DNA of 64,000 bases from Rhabdophis nuchalis (lineage: Eukaryota; Chordata; Lepidosauria; Squamata; Natricidae). Below the pieces are notes generated by a model. It was not told where the DNA came from. It did not search any database and saw only the letters and a program-made list of their open reading frames with translations. The DNA lies in the NCBI GenBank assembly GCA_039707465.1, contig CM077658.1:18339732-18403731 (forward strand), in the 5' to 3' direction. Position numbers and translations under genes: made by a program. Of this stretch, positions 11,740-22,377 are shown piece by piece; the stretch's first letter is position 1, and every line of letters begins with the position of its first letter.

Positions 11740-11990
11740 TTTAAGATGTCACAAAACCTTTTGCTTTCCCCCCCTGTTCAACCAGGAATATTATTAGATG
11801 GCCTTGGAACAATTATTATTTTCCAGCCAGCCCCGAGTCCCTTGGAGGATGGGCAGAGAGCAAATGTGATTAATAATCGCGATGTGGACAATAAATTCCT
11901 TGGTGTTACACTTGTTTATGCATGCAAATTTCATAACAATATTAATCTCAGTCAAGGTCATTATTAGTCCTGCATTAATAGACGAAGAAC
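11740..11990. promoter_or_regulatory. Candidate conserved non-coding block
   Basis: Repeat-free sequence with a cluster of consensus factor sites: SOX-like GACAATAA (~11887), a perfect POU octamer ATGCAAAT (11922-11929), a SOX-like AACAAT (11935-11940), and a perfect ERR/SF-1 site TCAAGGTCA (11952-11960). The clustering resembles developmental enhancers, but conservation cannot be tested here. Confidence 0.3.
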
Positions 11991-12602
11991 TCTACAGCAG
12001 TAGGTTAAGAGAATGCTTTGCTAGATCATTCGTAGTGTGTTCTCTCTTGCTGCACATAATATCGGTATGTGCAGCATATTGATAAACTATTGCAAAAGAA
12101 GCAATTTATCATGATATTTTCCCGTACTGTTTTATTGATCTGCATTTGGTCCCTGGCATTAACATACGGCTGAGGAAGAGACGGAGGAGTAACTATAAAG
12201 TAATTATCTATAAAGGAGTAACACAGTTCTTTCGCGTGGCACATCAGTGATCCAATGCACAAAAGCCATCTGTTCAATCCTAAGATATTTTTTTTTGTCT
12301 GTGGTGTAACAATAGCACCTCACACAAAAGAGATCACAACGTAGTCATAGGCAGAAAAGCATCTTTGATCGCTGTGCAAATATACCATTGAGGACGTATG
12401 GAAGTGAATAGGAGAAAATGTTTAAAGATGGGGCATATTTCAATATCGGGAGTAATTTTAGAATTTACGCTATTCAACTCGAAACCAGAGAAATGGAACA
12501 CTGGGCAGAAGCAACTGAATAGAACAATAAAAGAACAGAATGGGATAAATGTTCCCATTCCTAGCAATGTCTTCTGAAGTTGAGATAAAACAGAACCGAA
12601 GA
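11991..12602. other. No gene seen
   Basis: AT-rich unique DNA. The minus frames at 12026-12277 and 12334-12567 show no recognisable domain. Confidence 0.4.
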
Positions 12603-13262
12603 GAACAGAATAGCAGGGTTGGAAGGGGCCTTGGAGGTCTTCTAGTCCAACCCGCTGCCTAGGGAGGAAATCTTATACCATTTCAGACAAATGGTTGCCC
12701 AATCTCTTCTTAAAAACTACCATAGTTGGAGCACCCATAACTTCTGGAGGCAAGTTGTTCCACTGATTAATTGTTCTCCCTGTCAGGAAATCTCTCCTCA
12801 GTTCTAGGTTGCTTCTCTGCTTGATTAGTTTCCACCCACTGCTTCTTGTCCTGCCTTCAGGTGCTTTGGAGAAGAGTTTGACTCCCTCTTCTTTGTGGCA
12901 ACCCCTGAGATATTGGAAGACTGCTATCATGTCTCCCCTAGTCCTTCTTTTCATTAAACTAGACATACCCAGTTCCTGCAACTGTTTTTCGTATGTTTTA
13001 GTCTCCAGTCCCCTAATCATCTTTGTTGCTCTTCTCTTCACTCTTTCTAGAGTCTCCACATCTTTTCTACATGTGGCGACCAAAACTGAATGCCGTGTTC
13101 CAAGTGTAGCCTTACCAAGGCATTATAAAGTGGTATTAACACTTCGCGTGATCTTCATTCTCTCCCTCTGTTTACGCAACCTAGAACTGTGTTGGCTTTT
13201 TTGGCAGTTGCTGCACATGGTTCATATTTAAGTGGTTGTCCACTAGGACTCCAAGACCAGCA
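12603..13262 (-). pseudogene. CR1 LINE ORF2 C-terminus and 3' UTR
   Basis: The best preserved CR1 piece. On the minus strand a 136-codon frame (12673-13083) encodes the C-terminal tail of the CR1 polyprotein, with the family's hallmarks [18 protein letters not shown] near its start and INQWNNLPPEV near its end. Full CR1 ORF2 is about 900 residues (endonuclease plus reverse transcriptase), so only the final ~15% survives, a normal 5' truncation. The 3' UTR follows to 12603. The upstream part (13084-13262) contains stops. Mobilisation would need the missing enzymes. Confidence 0.85.
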
Positions 13263-13444
13263 TTGAACCAGTTTGTGTCCATCTTCAAGGCCGTATACCC
13301 TGAGAATGAAATGCAATGTAGCCCAAACATGTCAGCATTCTCAAAACATTCAGATGACTCTACATTGGCTGAATAAGAGACTGGTCAAGGGTGGGGTGGG
13401 ATGAGGGGAAAGGTTTGTATCACTTGCATGGGAATCTCAGTTCT

Positions 13445-13530
13445 GGTCTGAATTTACTTCGGCCAGGGTGTTGGACTAGAAGGCCTCCAAGGTCCCTTCC
13501 AACTCTGCTATTCTATTATTGTATTATTGG
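13445..13530 (+). repeat. CR1 3' terminus
   Basis: Contains 'ggactagaaggcctccaagg' and ends in short ATT/ATTCT units, the CR1 end in plus orientation. Only the last ~85 bp are present. Confidence 0.75.
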
Positions 13531-13575
13531 TTTTGGCACTCGGTGCCAAAAAGGTTCGCCTTCACTGACCACCCA
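13531..13575. mobile_element. MITE-F terminus fragment
   Basis: Contains 'ttttggcactcggtgcc' followed by 'ggttcgccttcactg', the same right end as 21945-22340. Confidence 0.65.
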
Positions 13576-14438
13576 AATGGAGTCAAGGGCCTTTCTTTCC
13601 TAAGGGATCAGACTGAAGCAAGTCTGACATGACACTTCGCCCTGTTTTTATGGTTTTCTTTGGAAGGCAATGACAGAGAGTCCTCAACTTAAAACAGTTC
13701 AATGTGTGACCATAATTAGAGAGAAAATTAGAGAGCGTGGCTCTGCCTAACTGACAACATCGCCTCTTCTTTCAGGAAAGGTGAATTATGCATTCTGGCT
13801 CATTCAGGCTCAAATGGAAGAGACGGTTTGATTCTGGATCCCATTTTTATATCCACCAAACAATGAAGAAGAATCTTGTGTAGCAGCCTAGATTATAATG
13901 CAAACTGGGTAATTAAAAAAGGGGGGCAACAATGGGTATTCTGTTCTCCCTCCTTGGAGCAAGAGGCAGAAAGTCAATAGAGAATACACTTTCCAAAAAG
14001 CTCAAGAGATATTATTAAAGAGCTGATTAAGCCACTGAGCTTCTGGGTGGCTTACCTCCTCTGTTGACTGCAGCTGAAGAACCCCCACAGAACAATTAAG
14101 CTTAATTGAAATTATCTTGATTGATTAGGGGATATAAAAAAATCTGCCTATGAGAAGCACCAGTGAGCCAGCTGATGTCCGTACGGACATTTGATATTTC
14201 ATAGGCTGAGTCAGGTCTGTTGATTAGAGACCTACCCATAGAAGGGGAAATTCAGCTCAGCCCTCTCTAAATTAAGCTTTAGAAGCCTTGTGGAAGAATC
14301 CCAGAGAACTGGATGCAAACACAACCTAACAAAAGGGCTATCAGGCTTGATAGAAAAATAATTTATGTGGTAGAAGGGATGCCTCTGTGTTGTTGCATCC
14401 TATAGGGACTGTTGCAAAGAGGACCGACTTCCTGAATT
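13576..14438. other. No gene seen; repeat-poor
   Basis: Unique-looking DNA, AT-rich in 13840-14380. No exon-like structure. Confidence 0.4.
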
Positions 14439-14672
14439 ATTCTTCTTCTTCTTCTTCTTCTTCTTCTTCTTCTTCTTCTTCTTCTTCTTCTTCTTCTTCT
14501 TCTTCTTCTTCTTCTTCTTCTTCTTCTTCTTCTTCTTCTTCTTCTTCTTCCGCTTCCTCCTCCTCCTTCCCTTCCTTCCTTCCTTCCTTCCTTCCTCCTT
14601 CCTCCTCCTCCTCCTCCTCCTCCTCCTCCTCCTCCTCCTCCTCCTCCTCCTCCTCCTCCTCCTCCTCCTCTT
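14439..14672 (+). repeat. (TTC)n / (CTTC)n / (CCT)n compound array
   Basis: About 37 TTC units, an irregular CTTC block (about 14565-14598), then about 25 CCT units. It is pure pyrimidine on the plus strand apart from one G near 14551. Poly-Ser and poly-Lys/Arg frames are artefacts. Confidence 0.97.
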
Positions 14673-14824
14673 CTTCAGAAAAATCTTTCTCAACTTAGCA
14701 CCTTCTATCTATGTTTTGATTAAAACACCCATAATTCCTGTTCAGCACCACCAATAAGGAAATAGTTTTTGGGGCTTGTAGTCTCAGTAATTCAAGCATG
14801 TGACACAAAATATGGTCCATCACT

Positions 14825-15586
14825 TCATTTTGAAAAACTTAAAATGCACATGTCCACTTGGAAGTGTAGATGACTTCTGGAAAATGTGGAATGGGTTGGA
14901 ACTGAACTAATTGAGAGTTGGACCCTAACAGCGACAAATGTTTTGTGCTCCTGTACAACATACCTGGGAATTTTGGGTCTGCATAGTTTTGAAAAACTGT
15001 TGCATTCTTCAGAGATGAAGTCCAACTGCCTGTATCTCCTTACATTAAGATTAGGCTGAGAATCAAGTCCCAATTTTGCAATGACCAGGTCAGGAGATCC
15101 GCCCAATTGGACTGCTGATAGTTCATGTAGCACAGGTACTGCTCTACCATGGTGTTCAGTCTCTCCCCCATCCCCATTGGTGCTCTGATGAGAGGCTGAA
15201 CTAAGGCACTAGGATGACCCAGTGGCCTGCAGGAACTCCCTCCAGAACTTAGCAGTGGACTGGACTCCTCTGTCTCAGACAGTTGTGTGCGGTTCTCCAT
15301 GCAAGCGGGCCAATTGGTGGGCTAAGGGTGATCTGTTTCAGGGTATGAAGTGGGCCTGTTTGGAGAATAGATCTATTACAGTCCCGATTACCATGTTCCC
15401 CCCACTTTTTGGCAACTCCACTATAAAGTCCATTGCGATCTCCTCCCATGGTCTCGTGGATCTGCTACCAGTTGCAGCAGTCCTGGTTGTTTCTGAACAG
15501 AGCACTCTCATTTTGGCCTGCTGATATTCTGAGGCAGGTTGTCCACACTTTCTTAAGCTCCAAACAGTGCTCACGTAGCTCCTAAA
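14825..15586 (-). pseudogene. Ty3/gypsy integrase pseudogene
   Basis: Read on the minus strand, two pieces of a retrotransposon integrase are visible. The first (15338-15586) has a degraded zinc-finger region followed by [14 protein letters not shown] and a [14 protein letters not shown] segment that marks the start of the catalytic core. The second (15040-15300) carries ERLNTMVEQYL and NYQQSNWADLL, from the later part of the core. The acidic catalytic residues beyond the first cannot be confirmed, and stops and frameshifts separate the pieces. A MITE (15587-15836) cuts the upstream end. Integrase joins retroelement DNA to the genome. This copy is dead. Confidence 0.75.
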
Positions 15587-15836
15587 CAATGGTGAAATTC
15601 AATTTTTTTTACTACCAGTTCTGTGGGCGTGGCTTGGTTGGTGTGGTGTGGCTTGGTGGGCATGGCTTGGTGGGCATGGCAGGGGAAGGATACTGCAAAC
15701 TCTACATTCCCACCCTACTCTGGGGCCAGCCAGAGGTGGCATTTCTCCGAACTATTCAAACTTTCTGCTACCGGTTCTCCAAAGTACTCAAAATTTCTGC
15801 TACCGGTTCTCCAGAACCTGCAGGATTTCACCCCTG
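15587..15836 (-). mobile_element. hAT-type MITE-B with perfect target-site duplication
   Basis: Begins CAATGGTGAAATTCAA and ends GGATTTCACCCCTG, inverted repeats of the MITE-B type. Flanked on both sides by ctcctaaa (15579-15586 and 15837-15844), a perfect 8-bp duplication. It lies at the edge of the gypsy integrase remnant. The interior holds CACGCCC/GGGCGTGG motifs and two 'ctaccggttctcc' blocks. No ORF. Confidence 0.9.
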
Positions 15837-15844
15837 CTCCTAAA

Positions 15845-16499
15845 GCATCTACTCTGTAGCTTAACCTTCCCAAGTTCATAATTGTCACACTTGGTGTTTT
15901 CACTCATCAGAACATAAATGTCTATGCTGTGCAGTCCTTAAAATTTGCCCTGCCCACCAAACATTGTGAGAATTAAAACGAAGGTATAGCTTGACCCACA
16001 AAAAAGATGTCCACTCAGCCTTAAATTCTGCCTTTTGAACATCTCTATGATGTTGTACAGCGAGACCCGCCCCAAGAAGTTATATGTGCAATCAACAAAC
16101 AACTATTTATACTACTGGTCAGGAATTGTGTCAATAGTGCATTTGTTCCTTGTTGTATCCCTTTGGGGTCATTAAGAGCAAATTGCCCTTGTTAATTGCC
16201 TTGGGGCTGAACTCCTTGGAAGAGTGATGTTCAAATCTTGCTCACAAAACCCTTTATTTCACCCCCTCCTTTTGAAAACCACAAATGTGTGACATGTTAT
16301 GATAAATATGCACCGGGGTTAAATTGCCCTATTGATTTTTTTTTTAGTAATTAGGTTTTAATGAATTGCGGTCACTCAGTTGTGGATTTGTTAAGGGCTT
16401 TTAAAGATCAGATTGCAATCATTATGTGCACCTTGCTTAATTCCCCCCACCCACCCAACAAGCACTTTATGCTTTTAGTATCAGAAAGCTGCTCATGGT
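15845..16499. other. No gene seen; possibly more gypsy remnant
   Basis: The first ~150 bp may continue the gypsy polyprotein upstream of the integrase, but I could not recognise it. The rest is AT-rich unique DNA. Confidence 0.35.
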
Positions 16500-16752
16500 A
16501 GAATCGCATAGAATCATAGAATTATAGAATCATAGAATTGGAGGGTGAATCTTCTAGGACAATTTAACCAGGACAGGAATTCTCTGACCAGCAGGAATCC
16601 TCAGGAAATGTCTGTCTAATAATGGACACCCACTATCTAACAAGGCAGGCAGTTCCAATGCTTAATAACATTGAACATAGAATTATAAGGCTGGAAGGGA
16701 TCTCCGAGGTCTTCTAGTCCAACTAGGTGCTCAAGGAGGAGACAATATGCCC
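16500..16752 (-). repeat. Two CR1 3'-end fragments
   Basis: An ATAGAATC octamer tail (16503-16541) typical of CR1 is followed by a diverged CR1 end. A second end starts near 16675 with 'ggctggaagggatctccg'. Confidence 0.65.
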
Positions 16753-16764
16753 ATGATGTGGGTA

Positions 16765-17240
16765 AAATGAGGACCCAAATTGTTGGGGGCAAGAAGCTGA
16801 CTCTGTAAACAGCTTAGAGAGGGCTGTAAAGCACTGTGAAGTGGTATGTAAGTCTCAGTGCTATTACGATTGCTGGTTAACTCTGCTCACAGCCAGGCGT
16901 TTGATCCTGACCAGCTCAAGGTTGATTCAGCTTTCCATCCTTCCGAGGTCAGTCAAATGAGGACCCAAATTGTTGGGGGCAAGAAGCTGACTCTGTAAAC
17001 AGCTTAGAGAGGGCTGTAAAGCACTGTGAAGTGGTATGTAAGTCTCAGTGCTATTACGATTGCTGGTTAACTCTGCTCACAGCCAGGAGTTCGATCCTGA
17101 CCAGCTCAAGGTTGATTCAGCTTTCCATCCTTCCGAGGTCAGTCAAATGAGGATCCAGATTGTTGAGGGCAATATGCTGACTCTCTAAACTGCTTAGAGA
17201 GGGCTGTAAAGCACTGTGAAGTGATATATGTTTAAGCTCT
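16765..17240 (+). repeat. SINE body in tandem, 190-bp period
   Basis: Units at 16765-16954 and 16955-17144 are nearly identical, and a third partial, more diverged unit runs to about 17240. Each carries 'ttgttgggggcaagaagctg', 'gggctgtaaagcactgtgaa' and a B-box-like 'gttcgatcctg'. The unit matches the tRNA-derived SINE at 37803-38045 and 46043-46250, but without its A-box region, so the tandem unit begins inside the element. Confidence 0.85.
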
Positions 17241-17249
17241 TATTGCTTA

Positions 17250-17350
17250 TAGTCTAACCCTCTGTTCAAGCAGGAAATCCTATACCATTTCAGACAAAAG
17301 CCCAATCTCTTCTTGAAAAAAAACCCAGTGTTGGAACATCCACAACTTCA
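17250..17350 (-). repeat. CR1 3'-end fragment
   Basis: Contains 'gttcaagcaggaaatcctat' and 'atttcagacaaa', the CR1 3' UTR on the minus strand. Confidence 0.7.
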
Positions 17351-17869
17351 TGTTTTCACAACACAAACCCTGAACCTGACCAACAGTGCATAAGTATATT
17401 TTAAAAAGCAATGTTGTCTTAGATTTGTGATGAAACAAAAAACCAACAACTGTTATTTCATTCTCCATTTCCTTGGGATTTTTTCTCTTCAGCAACACAT
17501 AAAACAACTCGCTTTTTGGAACATCCTCTCAGAGTCAATAGGCATGGGAAGAGAAAATATATAGGTGCCAACACTGTAAAATATACATCAAATGGCTGGA
17601 CTGGTGCACCAGTGTCATAGACAGAATGCACAACAGCATTTTTTATTGGAGCTGATGGATAACCTCTGGCGCTTCGTTCTCTGCTCTGATTCTGATCATT
17701 ATTAATGAATCAGGTGAGGGCCCTTTTTCTTTCTAGTCTTGACTTCTTCCTCCCTGTTTGAGCAGATCTTCACCCCAAGATCAGGGCAAGTGGAACACTA
17801 TCTAGTGGAGATTTAGAAAATCCAGTCTCTGCCATTCTGTTTCTAAGACAGCAACTGTAGACCACCATC
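17351..17869. other. No gene seen
   Basis: Unique-looking DNA with no recognised element. Confidence 0.4.
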
Positions 17870-18340
17870 CTAAAGGTGCTTTTTCAAGAGGCAACTGGAC
17901 TCCCTGGTTTTTCTTTGAAGACGTTTCGCTTCTCATCCAAGAAGCTTCAGCTTTGACTGGATGGTGTGGAATGGAAGGATTTATAGTCTTTGCAGACAGC
18001 TGGTCATTTGCATCCTTTTAGAGAGTCGTTGAGGCCTCCTGGAGATTTATCTGTGTCATCAGGGTCATCTGAGTAGTGCAAATGAGTGTGGAGCTTTCTT
18101 GGAACTGTTGAAAGAACTGGGTTGTAGACTGGAGATAGATGCTGTCATGTTTCTTCTACTCTGTTGAGAAAAGGCTGCTCAATTTTGACATAAATGGCTT
18201 CTTTGACCCTTATTTTATACCAGTAGTCCTCTCTGTCCAAAAAATGGACTGCAGACGGACTACTGAATCTTGTACAAGATTCCAGTTGCCTGTTGAAAAA
18301 GCACCTTTGGGACAACTATGACCTGGATGACTGAGAATCT
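17870..18340 (-). repeat. Fold-back family G copy
   Basis: Shares 'cttctcatccaagaagctt' and 'gcctgttgaaaaagcacc' with 22378-22790 and 40203-40310. The two ends (near 17880 and 18300) are inverted relative to each other around a ~400-bp centre. Class unknown. Confidence 0.55.
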
Positions 18341-18524
18341 CCATAGACATTCAACCATAGACACTCAACCATTTCCTCTTTTGGGCCACAAGAGGAAATG
18401 AAAATTAGAGATAAAGAAGAGACAAGATGAGAAGAAGGGATGGAAGGGAAGGACATGCTTAGCAGAAAGGCCCAGTGGAGGCTTCCTTCCAGGTAAATGG
18501 AGCCTAGAATCAAAGCAATCAATA

Positions 18525-18725
18525 CCTTGGAGGTCTTCTAGTCCAACCCTTGGAGGTCTTCTAATCTCCTGCTCAAGCAGGAGACCCTATACCATTTCAG
18601 ACAAGTGGTTGTCCAGTTTCTTCTTAGAAAACCTCCAGTGATGGAGCACCTACAACTTTTGACAGCAAGCTGTTCCACTGATTAATTGTCCTCACTATTA
18701 AGAAGTTTCTCCTTAATTCCATTTT
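18525..18725 (-). repeat. CR1 3' end with short internal duplication
   Basis: The segment 'cttggaggtcttctagtcc' occurs twice at the 3' terminus, followed by one normal CR1 3' UTR. Confidence 0.75.
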
Positions 18726-19392
18726 GACATATAAACTTTCTACAAACTCCTGCTTGATCTAAGGTAACAAACAACTCATTTCTTTTATTGCTGTAGCAAT
18801 CAAGGATGAATTCCTGGGAGCTCACCTAAGCAATGTTTATTCCCTTCCTTGTTGTCATTAGGATATAAAAACCAGGAGATTAAATACTCTGTTGTTAATT
18901 GGCTCTTTGCTTCTCTTTGATCTCAGGCCTGGTAGATTACTGACAACAGTTTGTAACAAATGATGGGATTAGACCAGTAGCTCGTTTAAACCTTCCTCAG
19001 TTAGCAAGGAGTAAAGTTAATTTCCAAACCAAAACTGAATTGACAGGCTGATTACATTGTTGGCCGGCCAGGACATTTATAAAGCAAGCAATGAATGGTT
19101 GTGATTTTGAAAAGGCAATGTTGTTACTAATCCTGCCTTGATGCTAAATTATTCTGCCTAATTTATCTTTAATCTAATCTCCCATAAAACCATTTGTTCT
19201 ATTCATATTTCACCTAAGACCTAACATCCTCTGGAATTTAGCCAAACCTGAGGGCAATCTGCAGCAAAATGTTCCCATAATTCCCAGCAGGGATTAGCCA
19301 TACCATAAATCCACTATTAGAAGAGTTGATCGCCAAGGATCAGCTCCCTGTTAGAAACATTTGTCCAGAATGATGTAGGGTAGCATCTCCTG
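18726..19392. other. No gene seen
   Basis: Unique-looking DNA without recognised repeats. Confidence 0.4.
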
Positions 19393-20090
19393 TATTGTGG
19401 TCTGCCAGTGGCCTGCGGAGCTAGCAACAGAGTTGGACAGTGAGAAGGTTGGGGAGAAACATGGGTGAGTCCTGGAGTCTGGGGAAGGCTTGGACGAGGG
19501 CTCTGCATTGGAGGCAGAGAGGGGGCCAGGGCCATCTGGTAGTTATGTGCTGCCTCTGGAGCCTGACATCAGTGAGGCAGAAGAACAGTATGAGCCTGTT
19601 CCCAGTGTGCACACACACAGAGCTGCCAGAAGGCAAGAACGATTAAGGAAAAAAGGGTAACTTGAGAGTAAGGCTTGGAGATGATTGGCCCCTCCCATAA
19701 GACATAAAAGAGAAGCAAATGATGTGAGCCTTTGCAGGAAGCAATTAGTTCATTCTGGTCGGTTCAAGCTTTGAGAAGCTCTGTTGGACTCTGTGCTACG
19801 TTTGGTCTTGCAAAACTAATTGGCAGCGTTTCAAGGGAGATGAAGGTGGGTGCTTATCAACATTATCCTGGCAATTTGAGCAGACATCTGTCGGACTCTT
19901 CACAGACTGTTTGTGAATTATTAAGGGCTGTGAATGACCATAATTCACAGCTGTTTAAACAAAAGAGGGTTTGGGGGACTAAGAGTGTGATTCATGCTTT
20001 CTCGGGAAGCCTAGATCAGAACATCCTGCTCAAAAAAGTGGGTTGGACTAGAAGACCTCTAAGGTCCCTTCCAACTCCTTTTGTGTTCTG
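19393..20090 (+). mobile_element. LTR-like promoter repeat ending in a CR1-type tail
   Basis: Plus-strand copy of the family. It starts 'tattgtggtctgcc', runs through the acidic/basic coding-like segment, then has an inverted CCAAT (19683-19687), a CCCCTCCC box and a TATA-like 'acataaaag' (19702-19710). Unlike the other copies it finishes at 20040-20085 with 'gttggactagaagacctc', a CR1 3' end. Either a CR1 fragment lies alongside by chance or the element is a chimera. Confidence 0.5.
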
Positions 20091-20999
20091 TACATGCTAC
20101 AAATTCAAACTCACCAAATCTGCCATAAGCATTCCAGTGCTGAGAAGCTTAATACATCGTGCATTTGAAAAATCACATTTATATGTAATGCCCTGAGTCA
20201 TTTATCTTTTAGGCTAGGGTAAATATATATAATTTAAAACAGGATATGATTCTGTTGTTGATTTGTGCCCGACCAGCTCCCATCCCATTTGATTAGCTGC
20301 CAAACATCCACAGTTTCAATATGTCGACACCTGGAAGTTTGGAAACAACAGCACAGCTGTGATTCACTGCAAAACTCCCAGCATGGGGCAGGAGCCATTC
20401 TGAACTGCTGGAAAACTTCCAGTTGTTGTTATTATTTTCTCCTTTAAGGCTTGCAGTCAAATCCCAGAAAGTATTACTTAGCCAATTAGTTAGGAAAATG
20501 TGGAAGGGGGTTGTTTTCTCTTCTGTGCCATGAAACGGTGCTGTTATTTTTTATTTATCCTCATCAAACTTTCTCCAGACCAAAGATAATGTCGAAGCAC
20601 AGTCCCCCTCATCTGCCATTAATATGGATATATGTCAATTACAAGGACGTTGGGAATAAAGGGGAAATTCATAAACTAACTTCAGAAGGTCTTTGAAGGG
20701 GGAGATGTGGGGGGGGGGGGAAACTCCCGATGTTTGGAAGCAAGACAAAATGTGAGAGCTGGTTTAAAGTGTGGCAAAATGGCCTGATTGCCGAGCTGTT
20801 TGCGTCTCGTCCTTGCATTCCGTAAATGGCACAAGGTGTGTTAATTCTCTCTGCAAAGAAAGAGGGAAGGAGTGTGTGTGTGTGTGTGTGTATGTATAAA
20901 TGGAGCCTTCTTTACAAGCCAGATAAAATAATTATTGAGTTTTTATGTTGAACTTATATTTTACCGACAAAGAAATAAAGGAAGACTAGTGTAGATCTA
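20091..20999. other. No gene seen; small simple repeats
   Basis: Holds a G-run (20711-20720) and a GT run (20873-20892). The rest is unique-looking. Confidence 0.4.
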
Positions 21000-21346
21000 A
21001 AGGTAAAGGCAAAGGTTCCCCTTGAACATATGTGCTAGTCGTTCCCGACTCTAGGGGGCGGTGCTCATCTCCATTACAAAGCTGAAGAGCCAGCACTGTC
21101 CGAAGACATCTCTGAGGTCGTGTGGCCGGCATGACTCAATGCTGAAGGTGCACGGAACGCTGTTCCCTTCCCACCAAAGGTGGCTCCTATTTTTCTTCTT
21201 GCTTTTTTACCCGCTTTCGAACTGCTAGGTTGGCAGAAGGTGGAACAAGTAACAGGAGCTCACTCCATTGCACGGTGCTAGGGATTCGACCTGCCGAACT
21301 GCCGACCTTTCAGATCGACAAGCTCAGCGTCTTAGCTTGAACCAAC
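21000..21346 (-). repeat. Sauria-type SINE, near full length
   Basis: On the minus strand the head has an A-box-like region near 21335 and a B box (about 21285-21297), then the central region 'ggaacgctgttcccttccc' on the plus strand, and a 3' part ending at 'ggtaaaggcaaaggttcccc'. The layout matches Sauria SINEs: tRNA-derived head, conserved body, and a 3' tail shared with BovB LINE, whose enzymes mobilise it. Six other copies or fragments are in the window. Confidence 0.85.
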
Positions 21347-21936
21347 TAACTTTTAAAAAATTGGTTTCGTTAGACAGAACAAGTTTATCTAAGAGAGCCT
21401 GCTGAATTTAAAACGATACCTTTCTCTAGTATTAAAATTTGTCGCAGGGATCCCCAGAATAAAACCATAGATGCTATTTTGTCCTTTGAATTGTGAGTTT
21501 TTGAATTAGGCAATGCTTGACCAATCAGGGGAGGAAAATCAGAGGTTTTGCAAGGAAAGCCCTTCCATTTATCTTAAAAAGAAACAAACATGAAAGGGAA
21601 ATATGATACAAAGCACCAGAATGTCAATAAATGTTCAGGATAAAGGTTAGGTTTGCACCTATGGACAAGTCCAGCAAATACATTTGTTCCCACAATGTCT
21701 TTGTCTTAAATACCGCCTTCTGATGAATCAGCTGCCCAAACAGACCTCTGGGGTCTGATGAGATGTCACTTTGCCTCAGGACTGATCAAATAAGATGAAT
21801 GAAAGTGAAACAGAAACAAATATATTACCTTTTGTCATTCAGCTCCTTGTGCAGTGCAAGAAGTGGGCTAATCAGACTTACTTAAATAACATTTGTGCGG
21901 TGCAGCATCTGATCCCAATGATCTAATCCCTGATGG
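21347..21936. other. No gene seen
   Basis: Unique-looking AT-rich DNA. Confidence 0.4.
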
Positions 21937-21944
21937 GCCAGGGC

Positions 21945-22340
21945 CGTGATGGGGAACCTATGGCACATGTGCTGGAAGTGGCCCACAGAGCAATCTCTCA
22001 GGGCTTGCCAGCCACCGCCCGTTGCTCTTCCGAGTTCCAGTGTGCACATGCATGCTGGCCAGTTGGTCTTAGCGCACATGGGAGTGCTGGAAACCGGAAG
22101 AGCAGCTCCATGGTGCGCATGTGCATGCCGGGAAGGTGAGTTTCTGGTTTCCAGTGCATGCATGCACACCGGCCAGCTGGTCTTCATACGTTCATGCACT
22201 CCAGAAACCAGAAGACCAGGTGACTGACACACGTGTATGCTGGAAACTGGAAGCTCTGCTTCCTGGAATGCATCTGCCTCTCCCCCATGTGTGCATGCTC
22301 TTGTTTTGGCACTCGGTACCAAAAAGCTTCGCCAACACTG
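21945..22340 (+). mobile_element. hAT-type MITE-F with target-site duplication
   Basis: Begins CGTGATGGGGAACC and ends 'aaaaagcttcgccaacactg', degenerate inverted repeats. The flanks gccagggc (21937-21944) and gccaggga (22341-22348) match 7/8. The interior repeats 'ggccagctggtcttc'-like blocks and alternating purine/pyrimidine tracts (tgcatgcatgcac). No transposase. Confidence 0.8.
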
Positions 22341-22377
22341 GCCAGGGACTACCTAGCAAAAACTATACTACTTATGC

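Noticed and set aside
12673..13083. 136-codon ORF as a host gene
   Set aside because: Matches the C-terminal tail of CR1 ORF2 and has several copies in the window.
14387..14698. Poly-Ser and poly-Lys/Arg ORFs
   Set aside because: Direct translation of TTC/CCT arrays, with no coding context.
16765..17240. Tandem 190-bp units as a CRISPR array or bacterial repeat
   Set aside because: Units are SINE-derived, long and without spacers, in vertebrate DNA.
21738..21775. CTGATGA string as another hammerhead
   Set aside because: No GAAA block or stem II at the required spacing.
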